Shown: piece by piece, positions 1 to 9,562 of the stretch | Layout of the letters: the number at the start of each line of letters is the position of its first letter | Numbering within the stretch: position 1 is the first letter of the stretch | Origin: Methylococcales bacterium | GTDB taxonomy: Bacteria > Pseudomonadota > Gammaproteobacteria > Methylococcales > Methylomonadaceae | NCBI GenBank assembly: GCA_003584875.1 | Contig: QVQD01000121.1 | Coordinates: 1-41,846 of the forward strand | DNA length: 41,846 nt | Reading direction: 5' to 3' | Program-made: the position numbers and the translations under genes | Notes under the pieces: generated by a model | Databases searched by the model: none | What the model was told of the DNA's origin: nothing | The model's input: only the letters and a program-made list of their open reading frames with translations

Positions 1-104
1 GGCGGAGGAAGCTACAGGCGGCGCGGCGGAGGAAGCTACAGGCGGCGCGGCGGAGGAAGCTACAGGCGGCGCGGCGGAGGAAGCTACAGGCGGCGCGGCG
101 GAGG
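1..104 (-). repeat. 24-bp tandem repeat, 4.3 copies, encoding APPVASSA
   Basis: Units begin at 1, 25, 49 and 73, with a partial copy from 97. They are perfect copies and in frame, so each adds one APPVASSA octapeptide to the giant virion protein. The array runs off the left edge, so the true copy number is unknown. Confidence 0.95.
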
Positions 105-3100
105 GATCGACAACAGATGAAACAATTGCCCCCGCAGGCTCACCAAAAACCGGAGGCCTGCCCCGTTGATACCATTCAGCTTGATTAATAATCGCTCCAT
201 TACGCAACATAACCATCGGAATGAGGTTTGGAGTTTGAAAGAACGCTTTTTGTGTAATTTCTTGTTGTTGTTTAAGCATATCTTGTTGGCTCTTGGCAAC
301 CGTTTGACGTTGGCTACCCGCTTGACTTTCGGCAAGGTTCCGCGCGGCTTCGCTTGTCGCTTGATCTGCAAGAGCTTTTTGTCCAGCATTGAAGCCCGAC
401 GCTCCACCACCAACGGCACCCAGGATGGCGGCTATGGGGTTGCGAGCGCCGCGCATGCCACCGATTGCACCAGCAACTCCGCCGAGAACATCTTGATTGC
501 GCTGGAACCAATTCAAAGGCTGCGCTTGCATTTGCTGGTATGGGCTTCCGTTCGGCGGGATCAAGCCAGCGGATTGTGATTGGTCAGTAGAAATAGAACC
601 TCTACCTAAGCCAGAAGTCTCGCCACCGCCACCGCCATCACTTCCCCCTACAACATTACCGTTACCATCATTCATGCGTGACATGACATGCTGGACGTAA
701 TTCGGGTCTCCACCACCATTATATGCCGCTAAAGCCGTTCGACGTTGAGTGGGATCATTCAAGTTTGAAGCGCCGCCAGCCAACCCTTTGGCTTTAAGAT
801 AATCCAATGCAAAATTTACATTGTTATCAATATTTTCTGACCCAACCAAGGTTGCGGGATCAACTCCTGTCATTCCATATCCGGGATTTCGCGCGGTGCT
901 GGGCCGAATTTGACCCAATCCAATTTCTTCGGCTCCGCCCGTCAAATTTGGATCAAAAGAACTTTCTTGGTTAAACATGGCGAGCGCTAAATTGATTGGG
1001 ATGCCTCGTTTAGCAGCGGCTTCTGTAATAGTTTTCTTAACCGCTTCAGGAGTTGATGCGTCTGCGTTGGCATTACCACGAGAAATAATGTCTTTTAATC
1101 TTTGATCTGTATTAGTGTCTGTGTTGGTGTCGGTAGGCACAAACGGCGCAGGAACAGAAGGCCGAGCATTGTCTGCATTTGGACCGCCAGCAATAGATTG
1201 AGCCGCCTGAATGGCAGCTTGCATACGGGCATCGTAATTGCCTCGCATGACATCCACGCGGTCATTCAGCGTGTCGCCAGTGATGGGTTGCGTCTGATTT
1301 CCAGGGGAAAGGTCATTGGAATATGGAGCCTGTTCAGGAGTTTTCGCGCTCAAGTCCGAAACGATTTCATTGACGGCGCTGGGAGATAACCCAGTTGCAC
1401 TTTTTTGCGGATTCAACCAGCGCCCAAAAATGCTTTGATTTTCCGGGTCTGGTTGATAGGTGTCGGAATTATCGGTTGTTGCGTCATTAGTGCCGACGCT
1501 TCCGATTAGGGCATACCCCTTTCGACCATCAACGGACCCACCATCCTTAAAAACGGAGCCGATAAGGCCAGCAAGTTTCAATAAATCACCAAGGCCGCCC
1601 CCGCTGCCGCCCTTGGACCCGCTGGATTGCTGCGGCTGCTGAATCTGCGGCGGGTTAAACGGAACGTCAGGGATATTAAAGTCGATGTCGGAATTATAGT
1701 CAGGGATGGCGGCTTCTTGCCCAGCAGACGTGTAAACGCTTCCTGCGTTGGCGTAGTGCCCACGGCCAGCAAGACCGCCAGAGGCAAACCCAAGAGCAGA
1801 GCCAATGGTGGACAAAAGACCTGGGTTGCTACTGTTCGACTGTGTGTTACTCGACTGCGTGTTGCTGTTGTCGCCGGCAAAGAAATTATAGTCGTTCTGA
1901 AGCGCCTTCAGATCGTTGACGCCATGGGTCAGTCCACCGACGACAGAGGTGTTGTTCGGTTGCTGAATGAATGGGCCGCGCATGATCTGGCTAGGATGAG
2001 CCTGCATATTGATGCCAGCAAGACCATGACCGGGTTGTGCATTCATGCTGGTCATGGGCTGATAGCCAGCCGGCATGCCCGGCAGAAGGCCATTATTCGC
2101 CTGCATCATCGCCTGAATGTCGGAAATTTGCTGCAAAGACAAACCAAGGCCGGACGCCGCGCCGCCGTAGTATTTACCTACGCGACCACCGCTATTGCGT
2201 TCATCTGGTCCTGCGCCGCCGTTCCTTGGTTCGGACTCTTCTTGAGAAGCGGTGCCGCCGTAAGCGCGGTGGATGCGACCGCCGTTGGCATAAACGCCGC
2301 CCGACGATCCAACGTTAGGATTTCCGCTGTCGCTTTGGGATGGGCTAACGCTATCGTGAGCGCTCTCCATAGCCGCTTCCATTACAGCGCCATCGTTCGC
2401 GCTGACGCCCGGCCCCCAACCGCTACCACCAGTTGCAATGTTATCGAGCGCCGCGCCCAGCCCCTTAACGTCGCCCATGAAGGAGCCTGTCCCGACAGAA
2501 GCACCAGTCCCGGTGTTCGGCCCACCCATACCACCAAGCTCACCGGCACCAAGGCCGGTAGACGTCGCGCTCATATATGGGATGCTAGACGTGGTCGTCG
2601 GAGCAGACGACGTAGTCGTGCCAGACGAGGATGTGGCCGGCGGTGCGCGTAGGGCAGCCGGGTTTAACAGCGAATAATCAGACAACATCTGGCTTGCGGA
2701 CGGTTTGGCAACGGTTTGGCTGCCTAGCGTATTGAAAATATCACCCCAGGCTGCGCTGGAAGGAGCAAGGCCATATGAGGCGGTTCCGGTCGGGTTATAA
2801 ATCGCCTGAATGGCGCTCATAACATCAGGGGTGCCACCATATGCAAACCCTTCGCCGGCATGTTCTTCGCCAACCGCGCCACCCATGCTCGACGGGATCA
2901 GGCCACCGGATGCGTATTTTGAACGCACCGAACCGCCGCGTGCATTGCCAAAGATCGACATTGGCTGGGTCGTTGTCGTCGTAGCGCCATACAACGGACC
3001 CAGGGAACCAACGGCATTGGTGTAGAATTGCGACGTCTGGAATGGGTATGCCTGCTGTTGCAGGAACTGATTGTATAGGGCGGTAAGGCCGGCTTGCTGC

Positions 3101-5157
3101 GTCTGTTGAGCGACTTGACCTGCGCCCATCTGTGCCTGCGCACCCTGCAATGCAGCACCCTGAGCGCCCGTCCCTAGGGCAGCAAGCTGCTGCGAAGCAC
3201 CGGTCCCCATGCCATACAACTGATTGCCAAGAGCAGCCTGCTGCGCCGCCGTAGTGGCACCCTGCGTGAACGCCTGATTGCCTACGCCGGCAAGGCCCTG
3301 TGCGGCACCTGTTTGTTGACCGTAAACGTTCTGACCGAGGCCAGCCAAAGCTTGACCGGTGCCGGTGTATTGGTTGTAAGCCTGATTGCCGAGGGCAGCC
3401 TGCTGTGCAGCCGCGCCCATGCCTTGAGCATACTGTTGCTGACCAAGAGCGCCGACACCCTGTGCGACAGTGGTCCCTTGACCGAATACGTTCTGACCCA
3501 GATTAGAAAGCGCCTGTCCGGTTCCGGTATATTGGTTGTAAGCCTGATTGCCGAGAGCAGCCTGTTGTGCAGCCGCACCCATGCCTTGGGCATACTGCTG
3601 CTGACCAAGGTTGCCGATACCTTGCGCAACGGTCGTCCCTTGACCGAATACGTTCTGTCCAAGATTAGAAAGCGCCTGACCTGTCCCAGTGTATTGATTG
3701 TATGCTTGGTTGCCGAGAGCAGCCTGTTGTGCCGCAGCACCCATACCTTGGGCATATTGCTGCTGACCAAGAGCGCCGACGCCTTGGGCAACTGCCGTTC
3801 CTTGACCGAAGATATTTTGACCAAGATTAGACAACGCCTGACCGGTTCCGGTGTATTGGTTGTATAGGTTCTGGCCTGTCGTCTGCAACGCGGCGCGATT
3901 TGCCTGCTGTGCGGAGAGATTTACACCCTGTTGCTGCTGTGCCGCCGTAAGTGCCTGATTGTATCCGGTATTAAGGAAATTGGCGTTTGTTTGCGAGTTG
4001 GCTAAATTCTGCTGATAGGCAAGATTTGCCTGGGCAATGCCAGCGCGATCACCGCCGAATGCACCAGCCTGGATGGAATTACCTTGCAGGCCGGACGCCT
4101 GTTGGGCGTTCTGCATGTTTTCGCCGGCCAACATCGAATTGTATGCCGAGCCGAGGAACGGCGACATAAACTGGCCGATCTGCTGCCCACCGATCTGCTG
4201 GGCATTGACTGCCTGTCCACCGCCATAGGTATAAGGATTGGCAGCTTCTATGCCGGCACTATAAGCAGAACCAGCCGCCTGATTGTATGGCGACACAGCC
4301 TGTTGAGCCTGCCCATACTGGCCCATAGCAGCCATATTAGCCATTGAACCTTGCTGTTGAGCCTGCCCGACATTTTGGGCGCTCATAGCATTCATCGGCA
4401 TGCCGGCAGCTAGTCCGGCACTATACGAAGCGCCTGCTGCTTGGTTGTATGGAGATACAGCCTGTTGAGCCTGTCCATACTGGCCCATAGCAGCCATGTT
4501 AGCCATAGAACCCTGTTGCTGGGCTTGCCCGACATTTTGGGCGCTCATGGCATTCATGGGCATGCCGGCAGCTAGGCCAGCACTATACGAAGCGCCTGCT
4601 GCTTGGTTGTATGGCGACACAGCCTGTTGAGCCTGCCCATACTGGCCCATAGCGGCCATGTTAGCCATAGAACCCTGTTGCTGGGCTTGCCCGACATTTT
4701 GGGCGCTCATGGCATTCATGGGCATGCCGGCAGCAAGACCGGCACTATACGAAGCGCCTGCGGCTTGGTTATATGGGTCAGCAGCGCCGGGTGCGCCGGC
4801 ATATCCATATGCAGCAGCCTGATTAAGTCCGGCACCGATACCCTGGGCCTGACCCAGCGTGTTCGCGGCACCATAAATAAAGGGTTGGGCTTGCCCCATG
4901 CCAGTCGCAAGAGCGCCAGTGGCCGCTTGATAATATGGCTGCGCCTGACCGGCGGCAGCGTTGGTATTGGCAATACCGGCCTGCTGGGTGTTGTTTAGAC
5001 CGGCGACAAAGGCATTGGGGTCGGATGAATATGACTGGAATGGTGTGCCGGCGGCGGTGGCAGCGTTAGTTACGGCAGTGTTGTAGTTCGCCGCAACCTG
5101 CTGGGGGATGCTCGTGGTCGAAGTAGAAGTAACAGGCTGCAGAAACGGGTTAGACAT
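1..5157 (-). CDS. Giant repeat-rich virion protein with lytic transglycosylase (SLT) domain, partial
   Basis: The reading frame is open from the ATG at 5157 to the left edge without a stop (1719 codons), so the C-terminus lies outside the window. Residues 1 to about 700 are Q/A/G/N/Y-rich and include two tandem arrays with a 54-residue period. The middle third has GG(R/L/S)-type patches (YANGGRI, NSGGRVGKYYGG) like those of phage tape-measure or internal virion proteins. Residues about 1380-1500 carry a transglycosylase SLT domain: AMFNQESSFDPN with the probable catalytic Glu near residue 1398, then EIGLGQI, and ALAAYNGG near the end. A Gly/Ala hydrophobic stretch follows (about residues 1556-1587). 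The left edge encodes repeated APPVASSA octapeptides. By analogy with ejected podoviral transglycosylases such as T7 gp16, it probably opens peptidoglycan during DNA entry. It starts 3 bases after the GNAT gene stop. The SLT call is strong; the exact virion location is inferred. Confidence 0.85.
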   Translation of the reverse strand, partial: MSNPFLQPVTSTSTTSIPQQVAANYNTAVTNAATAAGTPFQSYSSDPNAFVAGLNNTQQAGIANTNAAAGQAQPYYQAATGALATGMGQAQPFIYGAANTLGQAQGIGAGLNQAAAYGYAGAPGAADPYNQAAGASYSAGLAAGMPMNAMSAQNVGQAQQQGSMANMAAMGQYGQAQQAVSPYNQAAGASYSAGLAAGMPMNAMSAQNVGQAQQQGSMANMAAMGQYGQAQQAVSPYNQAAGASYSAGLAAGMPMNAMSAQNVGQAQQQGSMANMAAMGQYGQAQQAVSPYNQAAGSAYSAGIEAANPYTYGGGQAVNAQQIGGQQIGQFMSPFLGSAYNSMLAGENMQNAQQASGLQGNSIQAGAFGGDRAGIAQANLAYQQNLANSQTNANFLNTGYNQALTAAQQQQGVNLSAQQANRAALQTTGQNLYNQYTGTGQALSNLGQNIFGQGTAVAQGVGALGQQQYAQGMGAAAQQAALGNQAYNQYTGTGQALSNLGQNVFGQGTTVAQGIGNLGQQQYAQGMGAAAQQAALGNQAYNQYTGTGQALSNLGQNVFGQGTTVAQGVGALGQQQYAQGMGAAAQQAALGNQAYNQYTGTGQALAGLGQNVYGQQTGAAQGLAGVGNQAFTQGATTAAQQAALGNQLYGMGTGASQQLAALGTGAQGAALQGAQAQMGAGQVAQQTQQAGLTALYNQFLQQQAYPFQTSQFYTNAVGSLGPLYGATTTTTQPMSIFGNARGGSVRSKYASGGLIPSSMGGAVGEEHAGEGFAYGGTPDVMSAIQAIYNPTGTASYGLAPSSAAWGDIFNTLGSQTVAKPSASQMLSDYSLLNPAALRAPPATSSSGTTTSSAPTTTSSIPYMSATSTGLGAGELGGMGGPNTGTGASVGTGSFMGDVKGLGAALDNIATGGSGWGPGVSANDGAVMEAAMESAHDSVSPSQSDSGNPNVGSSGGVYANGGRIHRAYGGTASQEESEPRNGGAGPDERNSGGRVGKYYGGAASGLGLSLQQISDIQAMMQANNGLLPGMPAGYQPMTSMNAQPGHGLAGINMQAHPSQIMRGPFIQQPNNTSVVGGLTHGVNDLKALQNDYNFFAGDNSNTQSSNTQSNSSNPGLLSTIGSALGFASGGLAGRGHYANAGSVYTSAGQEAAIPDYNSDIDFNIPDVPFNPPQIQQPQQSSGSKGGSGGGLGDLLKLAGLIGSVFKDGGSVDGRKGYALIGSVGTNDATTDNSDTYQPDPENQSIFGRWLNPQKSATGLSPSAVNEIVSDLSAKTPEQAPYSNDLSPGNQTQPITGDTLNDRVDVMRGNYDARMQAAIQAAQSIAGGPNADNARPSVPAPFVPTDTNTDTNTDQRLKDIISRGNANADASTPEAVKKTITEAAAKRGIPINLALAMFNQESSFDPNLTGGAEEIGLGQIRPSTARNPGYGMTGVDPATLVGSENIDNNVNFALDYLKAKGLAGGASNLNDPTQRRTALAAYNGGGDPNYVQHVMSRMNDGNGNVVGGSDGGGGGETSGLGRGSISTDQSQSAGLIPPNGSPYQQMQAQPLNWFQRNQDVLGGVAGAIGGMRGARNPIAAILGAVGGGASGFNAGQKALADQATSEAARNLAESQAGSQRQTVAKSQQDMLKQQQEITQKAFFQTPNLIPMVMLRNGAIINQAEWYQRGRPPVFGEPAGAIVSSVVDPSAAPPVASSAAPPVASSAAPPVASSAAPPVASSA
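3199..3866 (-). repeat. 162-bp (54-residue) tandem repeat array A in the giant virion protein
   Basis: A GQNVFGQGTTVAQ-type segment recurs with its codons starting at 3319, 3481, 3643 and 3805, exactly 162 bp apart. Each unit also carries QQYAQGMGAAAQQAALGNQA and YNQYTGTGQALSNL. Four recognisable copies are diverged at third positions but well conserved as protein, which suggests selection on the protein rather than a recent slippage product. Outer limits are approximate. Confidence 0.9.
4279..4776 (-). repeat. 162-bp tandem repeat array B, same 54-residue period
   Basis: A segment reading NQAAGASYSAG...MPMNAMSAQNVGQAQQQ recurs with anchors at 4279, 4441, 4603 and 4765, again exactly 162 bp apart. 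This gives three full units and the start of a fourth. The unit sequence differs from array A but the period is identical. The middle copies are nearly identical at DNA level. Confidence 0.9.
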
Positions 5158-5160
5158 ACG

Positions 5161-5658
5161 TCAATGCTCCACTGCATCATTAGGCTTGGAGTGGTCGGCT
5201 CCATACAAGAAAAAAGACCCGGTAGACTTACCGAATTGACGTTCGTATAGACGGACTTTTGCTTCAGCTTTATCTTTGGATTCAAGTCCAACATAAAGAG
5301 GTATTGATAGTGAATCGGCTATCTTTTTGGCAAACTCACACAAAGACCTTGCTCGACCGCCTTTTGACCCTCTGAAGTCAGGGTGAACAAAAACTTCGCG
5401 CTCAATAAGCACATTGTATGTTGAATACCATGTTTCACTAATATCTAAAAGAACAAAACCCTGGGCGCTACCATCATCGCCCATAGCAATGCCGCAAATC
5501 CCGCTTTGTTTATTGAGCGCGCTGTAAACTGTCTTGTAGACTTTTTGTTCATTTACTTCAAAAATACCAGTTTCTTTTAGGGAGAGCATAGCAAGAGACA
5601 TCACCTGATCAAGGTGGCTCATGTTAGCAACTTTTACTGCAAAATTTTTATCGTTCAT
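5161..5658 (-). CDS. GNAT-family N-acetyltransferase
   Basis: This 165-residue protein fits the Gcn5-related acetyltransferase fold, which transfers acetyl from acetyl-CoA to an amine. The segment VLIEREVFVHPDFRGSKGG followed by RARSLCEFAKK matches the beta4 strand, acetyl-CoA pyrophosphate loop and alpha3 helix. RLYERQFGKSTGSFFLYG fits the C-terminal helix and strand. Related GNATs sit among structural genes in other phages; the substrate is unknown. The ATG at 5658 has AGGAAC upstream. The stop lies 3 bases before the giant virion gene. The gene is visibly AT-richer than its neighbours, which suggests separate acquisition. Confidence 0.85.
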   Translation of the reverse strand: MNDKNFAVKVANMSHLDQVMSLAMLSLKETGIFEVNEQKVYKTVYSALNKQSGICGIAMGDDGSAQGFVLLDISETWYSTYNVLIEREVFVHPDFRGSKGGRARSLCEFAKKIADSLSIPLYVGLESKDKAEAKVRLYERQFGKSTGSFFLYGADHSKPNDAVEH

Positions 5659-5671
5659 ATCACGTTCCTAA

Positions 5672-6880
5672 TCAGTCTTTTTTTGGTCCGGGTAACTTTT
5701 GCAAAGTCTTGATTGTCTTCGCTCGCATACGCTTAATCCAATCATCCAAAACCCGATGACCAGAATCCATGTCGCCGTCACCTGCCCAAGCAACCTCATG
5801 GGGAGCCAGGACATATTCGCCGCCAGCAGCGACAATGGGGACGGCTCCTCCATCATTTTGACCACCAGCGGCACGGTGCGGCATTACAGCCCCATATGGA
5901 CCGCTAGACTGACCATACGGCATAGAACCGCCACCGTATGGCATCCCGCCAAAGATGCGCTTCACCTGCTTAAAACCAGCCATAGTGTTCCCCTCGCCCA
6001 TCGCACTGACGATGTCGGCTGGGATGACGTATGATCCTGACGGGACATGCATCGGCAGGTGATCGGTGCGACCGGCCACACTGCTATGGATCGGCCCTGT
6101 ATGCAGGTGAGGAGACATCTTAGGATTGAAGCCGACCGTGGAAGTCGTGGTGGTTAGTTCGCCGCCATCAAGCCTTGCCGTTCGTTCGGATTGTTCAAAT
6201 GCTTTTGCCGTAGGAGCGCCCTGGCTCCCAGGCTTGCGCATGTGTTCATGTGAACCGTGTGCGATGCGTTCTTGTTTGGCGTGGATGTTTGCGTAAAGAC
6301 CGCCGCCGGTTGCGCGAGGGACGCGGTCAGAATCAACAATATGAGAAGTGTCAAAAACAGCAATGTGTTTTCCGGTGCGCCCAGGCCCTTCATGTATTGC
6401 GGCAGAATATCCTGCTTTTTTTAACCCTTCGGCTACACTTCCATATCTTTTTTCTAAAGTTAGAAGTGGAACAGCATCAACCTGACGACCTAGCATATTC
6501 GATATAGGAGTAAGTTCATTTTTAGATAATGGTCGAGAGAGATCAATTACTTTACCATTAACATAGCCAGAAAGCGTTTTTCCCGACGAAAGGTGACTTG
6601 GGTTCCAAGTTCCTTCCAATGTTGCGTATAATGCTGGACCCAAAACGCTATTTGGGTTTGCTTTAGACATATCAAAATCAGATAATTTTTCTATTGGTGC
6701 ATTAGTTGTATGAAAAATGGGTCCGGTCATAGATGAATCGACATTCCCACCAGTCCCACGCATCTTACGCGCCACATTCAACGCCGCCGCAACCGCCTGA
6801 TCCTGCGGGTGGCCGGCATGCACCATTTCGTGGATGTTGTGGCTGATCGTCGCCTGCGACTTACCCTTCGTGAGCGGCAT
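5672..6880 (-). CDS. Mosaic phage protein with a possible ADP-ribosyltransferase-like domain
   Basis: This 402-residue protein has at least three parts. Residues 1-40 form a small helical domain ([20 protein letters not shown]) seen at the N-terminus of other phage proteins. Residues about 53-187 ([32 protein letters not shown], later [11 protein letters not shown] and [10 protein letters not shown]) resemble the H-Y-(E) group of ADP-ribosyltransferase folds found in phage polyvalent proteins. Residues 195-231 hold another recurring phage segment ([16 protein letters not shown]...[15 protein letters not shown]), followed by a Gly-rich tail. The DNA of the middle domain (about 6380-6750) is clearly AT-richer than both flanks, as expected for an inserted cassette. 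The RBS GGAGG precedes the ATG. The ART call is tentative and no catalytic set is proven. Confidence 0.55.
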   Translation of the reverse strand: MPLTKGKSQATISHNIHEMVHAGHPQDQAVAAALNVARKMRGTGGNVDSSMTGPIFHTTNAPIEKLSDFDMSKANPNSVLGPALYATLEGTWNPSHLSSGKTLSGYVNGKVIDLSRPLSKNELTPISNMLGRQVDAVPLLTLEKRYGSVAEGLKKAGYSAAIHEGPGRTGKHIAVFDTSHIVDSDRVPRATGGGLYANIHAKQERIAHGSHEHMRKPGSQGAPTAKAFEQSERTARLDGGELTTTTSTVGFNPKMSPHLHTGPIHSSVAGRTDHLPMHVPSGSYVIPADIVSAMGEGNTMAGFKQVKRIFGGMPYGGGSMPYGQSSGPYGAVMPHRAAGGQNDGGAVPIVAAGGEYVLAPHEVAWAGDGDMDSGHRVLDDWIKRMRAKTIKTLQKLPGPKKD

Positions 6881-6892
6881 TCAGTCCTCCAT

Positions 6893-7246
6893 TCAAGAAT
6901 AGCTGATGGCGGCGGTCATGCCGGTCCCGGTAGTAACTACAATACCATAAGCGACAGGGAAATTGAGAGTAAAAACGCCGACAGTATTTGGAATTGTCGC
7001 AATCGCTCTTGCTGATGTCGCCGTTGCCGTATTCGATGCATCATAAATTGTTCCCGTGGAAGACCCAGCCACAATAATACTCACAACACAAACGCGGCCA
7101 GGAACGTCAGATACAAGCTTTGTAGTGGCACCAGCAAGTGAAAGAGAGTTACGCGCACCAGCTAAATTAATAGTCGTCTGCGCTTCACTGTTGAGTGCAG
7201 TTACTACGTTCTTTGTGGCTGTAAGTAAATCGTCTAAAGATGCCAT
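6893..7246 (-). CDS. Small conserved phage structural protein
   Basis: This 117-residue protein begins MASLDDLLTATKNVVTALN, an amphipathic helix, and continues as a beta-rich T/S/A/V domain ending TGMTAAISYS. This architecture recurs in environmental podoviruses beside the nozzle-like gene. It begins immediately after the stop of the 770-residue tail gene (TAAATG), so the two are likely translated together. A virion role, such as a tail decoration or trimeric knob, is inferred from position only. Confidence 0.6.
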   Translation of the reverse strand: MASLDDLLTATKNVVTALNSEAQTTINLAGARNSLSLAGATTKLVSDVPGRVCVVSIIVAGSSTGTIYDASNTATATSARAIATIPNTVGVFTLNFPVAYGIVVTTGTGMTAAISYS

Positions 7247-9559
7247 TTAATACTTTCCGTCTGCTTGGAAGCGGTATCTGATATTCCCTATTCTCCAAAA
7301 GCTATCGACGTCATTACTTCCTACGTTTATTGACACAAGGCGACCACGAAGCCTGGGAGAAATAAACGTGGTGCTTTGCGTCAATGTGAACGGGCCATAG
7401 GATATGGGTGTCTGTCCTGCATAGTCATCGGTGTAGAACGTCATATTCAACTGCGCGCTCTGGGTGCCGTTATAGTAGCCCCACTTGGCGTCTGGCCACA
7501 CTTGGTCGATGAAGGCCTTATTGTCGGCTTCATTGATGACGAAGTAGCCAGTCTGGAAGAACGAGTTCATCGCGTTGCCATCGGCGTCGGTAGACGTCTC
7601 GTGCTGATAGATATATTTGCTTACGGGGTCAGCACCAATAGGCGGCCCGAAGATGGATTCGTTAATCCAGGCAGACCGGCCAAGGGAGCCGTAATCCCAT
7701 TGCCCTATGACTGTGTTATACTTGACGTAGGCAGCCACTTCGCCATTGCTGGTGGTGGTCGGATAATACCACGCCACTTCATTGAAGCGGGAATTGACAG
7801 CCACCCTGATCTTGTTGACGTTTGACATGTCGATTTGCTGGAAGATCACGTCCCAGATGGGGCATGGGATGGGCTGAACGCCAGAACCGGACAGCGAAAA
7901 AAACTGGCTCTGCCCCATCCAATAGACGACGCCATTGAACGATCCGGCAGCCTTTCGACCGATCATACCGCAACCGGCGGCAATCTCGTTGAAGCTATAG
8001 ATATAGGGTTGTCCAATATACTGCATCGACCACACGGCAAGGTCCGTCCACACCAAACCCTGCTGCGGACCTTGGATGCATCCAACGATCTTTGAACCTT
8101 TTGGGATACGGAAAGAGCCGGCTTGATTGGTGCTTTGGGCAATCCATGCGCCGTAGTTTTGAACGTCACACCAGCGGATCAAAAGGGGGTCAGCAATGCC
8201 GCTAAAGGTGGAACCCCAAGCAATGATCTGGCGTTGTGGCATAGCCACAAACATGCCGTCATTGACAGGCGGTGCCTGGGGGATAACCGTGGCAATCGGC
8301 TGCCCTGATGTCGGGTCGTATTGGAAGATAGGCCCAGAAGCCGGGTCGATAGATTGGATGAGTGCCGCTGACGTTTGTGCGCCGGTTGCGGTGCTGGCAA
8401 AAGAGATGGTGCCAGGGCCAGAAGCGGTGACTGTGAAGGTTCCGTTATAGGCATTTGGAGTCGCGCCGCTGATGGAGATAATATTTCCGACCGGGATGAC
8501 GTAGGTGCTGGCAAAGGTTATGGTTGCCGTGGTGCCAGTTCCGCTCATGGTGGCGCTGTTGAAGTCCACATCAAATTCAGGCGTCGGGCATGCGATCAGG
8601 ATTTCGCCCCAGTTGTCCAGGGTCCAATCATTTGTGTAGACAGGCACGCCCGTAGTCGGGACGATGCCGGCACCCGTGCCATATCCACCAGAGCCATATC
8701 CGTCAATACCGTAGCCAGTCCCAGCAGGGACAGTCCCAAAGCCAATATAATAAACAAAGTTTGCGTTTCCGCTGTTCATAAATACAGAAGCGGATGACGT
8801 CGCAGTATTACTTGCCTGTATTGTGAATGTGTTGCTGCTTGGGACAGTCAATACATTATAGTCGCTGAACAATACTATCCCGCCGACACTTACGGGGATA
8901 TTTATTGGAAAGCTACTCCCAACAGAATACCCATGATTGGCTAGGGTGACGGTCGTTAGACCAGTCCCGGATACTGTGGTAAATTGCGGCGTGGCACCGC
9001 CAGAAGTCACAGTAGATGTGGCAGTCAGGGGGTTGCCGAATAAGTCAACGGCGTTGATGGTGTATGTCGTCCCGCTAACAACCGTCACGGGATAAAACCC
9101 GAACAGGACTAAGCCGCCGACACTGATCTGTGTCGAAATAAACACCGAATCGTAGCTTGTTGTGGTTATGCCGGCGTCAACGATGGTGACGACATTGCTG
9201 CCGGTCACGGTGGAGAAGTTGACAGCAGGGTTCGTCGTGATCGTGCGCGGCGTGATATCGATTAAGTTGCCGTTGGTGATGACGGCAAGCTGTGCCTGAT
9301 AGGAGGACGCTGCGGCCTCATTGCCGACAGCCAAATGCTGATTAGAGTTGGTATCTTCCCATGCCCATAGGGCGCGGGTGATGGTCTGCATGGCGGTTGG
9401 AAAAAATTTTGTCCACCCTCCTAACTTTTGCGCAAGACCTAAGCCCGTTCTGTCTGGGACAAAACGAATCAAATTACAGGAAGAAATAGCCGCCTCGTTA
9501 AGGGCGGGTGTCTTGTTTACGTCAACGCCTGGGATGAGTTTAAGCGAGGCATGTGCCAC
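7247..9559 (-). CDS. Tail nozzle/tubular protein-like (podoviral tail hub)
   Basis: The product is a 770-residue beta-rich protein. Residues 1-80 (SLKLIPGVDVNKTPALNEA ... ALWAWED) and residues about 440-770 (QGPQQGLVWTDLAVWSMQYIG, GCGMIGRKAAGSFNGVVYWMG, WYYPTTTSNGEVAAYVKYN) match the long beta-propeller-like tail proteins of podoviruses, functionally like T7 gp12 or P22 gp10. The central part is Thr/Ser-rich. It holds two related Ig-like modules (SVGGLVLFGFYPVTVVSG and SVGGIVLFSDYNVLTVPSS) plus a third beta module (NAYNGTFTVTASG). It lies between a small structural gene and an adaptor-like gene. Assignment to the nozzle is by family resemblance. Confidence 0.6.
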   Translation of the reverse strand: MAHASLKLIPGVDVNKTPALNEAAISSCNLIRFVPDRTGLGLAQKLGGWTKFFPTAMQTITRALWAWEDTNSNQHLAVGNEAAASSYQAQLAVITNGNLIDITPRTITTNPAVNFSTVTGSNVVTIVDAGITTTSYDSVFISTQISVGGLVLFGFYPVTVVSGTTYTINAVDLFGNPLTATSTVTSGGATPQFTTVSGTGLTTVTLANHGYSVGSSFPINIPVSVGGIVLFSDYNVLTVPSSNTFTIQASNTATSSASVFMNSGNANFVYYIGFGTVPAGTGYGIDGYGSGGYGTGAGIVPTTGVPVYTNDWTLDNWGEILIACPTPEFDVDFNSATMSGTGTTATITFASTYVIPVGNIISISGATPNAYNGTFTVTASGPGTISFASTATGAQTSAALIQSIDPASGPIFQYDPTSGQPIATVIPQAPPVNDGMFVAMPQRQIIAWGSTFSGIADPLLIRWCDVQNYGAWIAQSTNQAGSFRIPKGSKIVGCIQGPQQGLVWTDLAVWSMQYIGQPYIYSFNEIAAGCGMIGRKAAGSFNGVVYWMGQSQFFSLSGSGVQPIPCPIWDVIFQQIDMSNVNKIRVAVNSRFNEVAWYYPTTTSNGEVAAYVKYNTVIGQWDYGSLGRSAWINESIFGPPIGADPVSKYIYQHETSTDADGNAMNSFFQTGYFVINEADNKAFIDQVWPDAKWGYYNGTQSAQLNMTFYTDDYAGQTPISYGPFTLTQSTTFISPRLRGRLVSINVGSNDVDSFWRIGNIRYRFQADGKY

Positions 9560-9562
9560 GAT

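Noticed and set aside
1627..2652. A 341-residue plus-strand open frame
   Set aside because: It is antisense to the giant virion protein, Arg/Ala-rich, with no start signal or recognisable domain.
3199..4776. CRISPR-like appearance of regularly spaced repeats
   Set aside because: The repeats are contiguous coding units of 54 residues without unique spacers, within one open frame.
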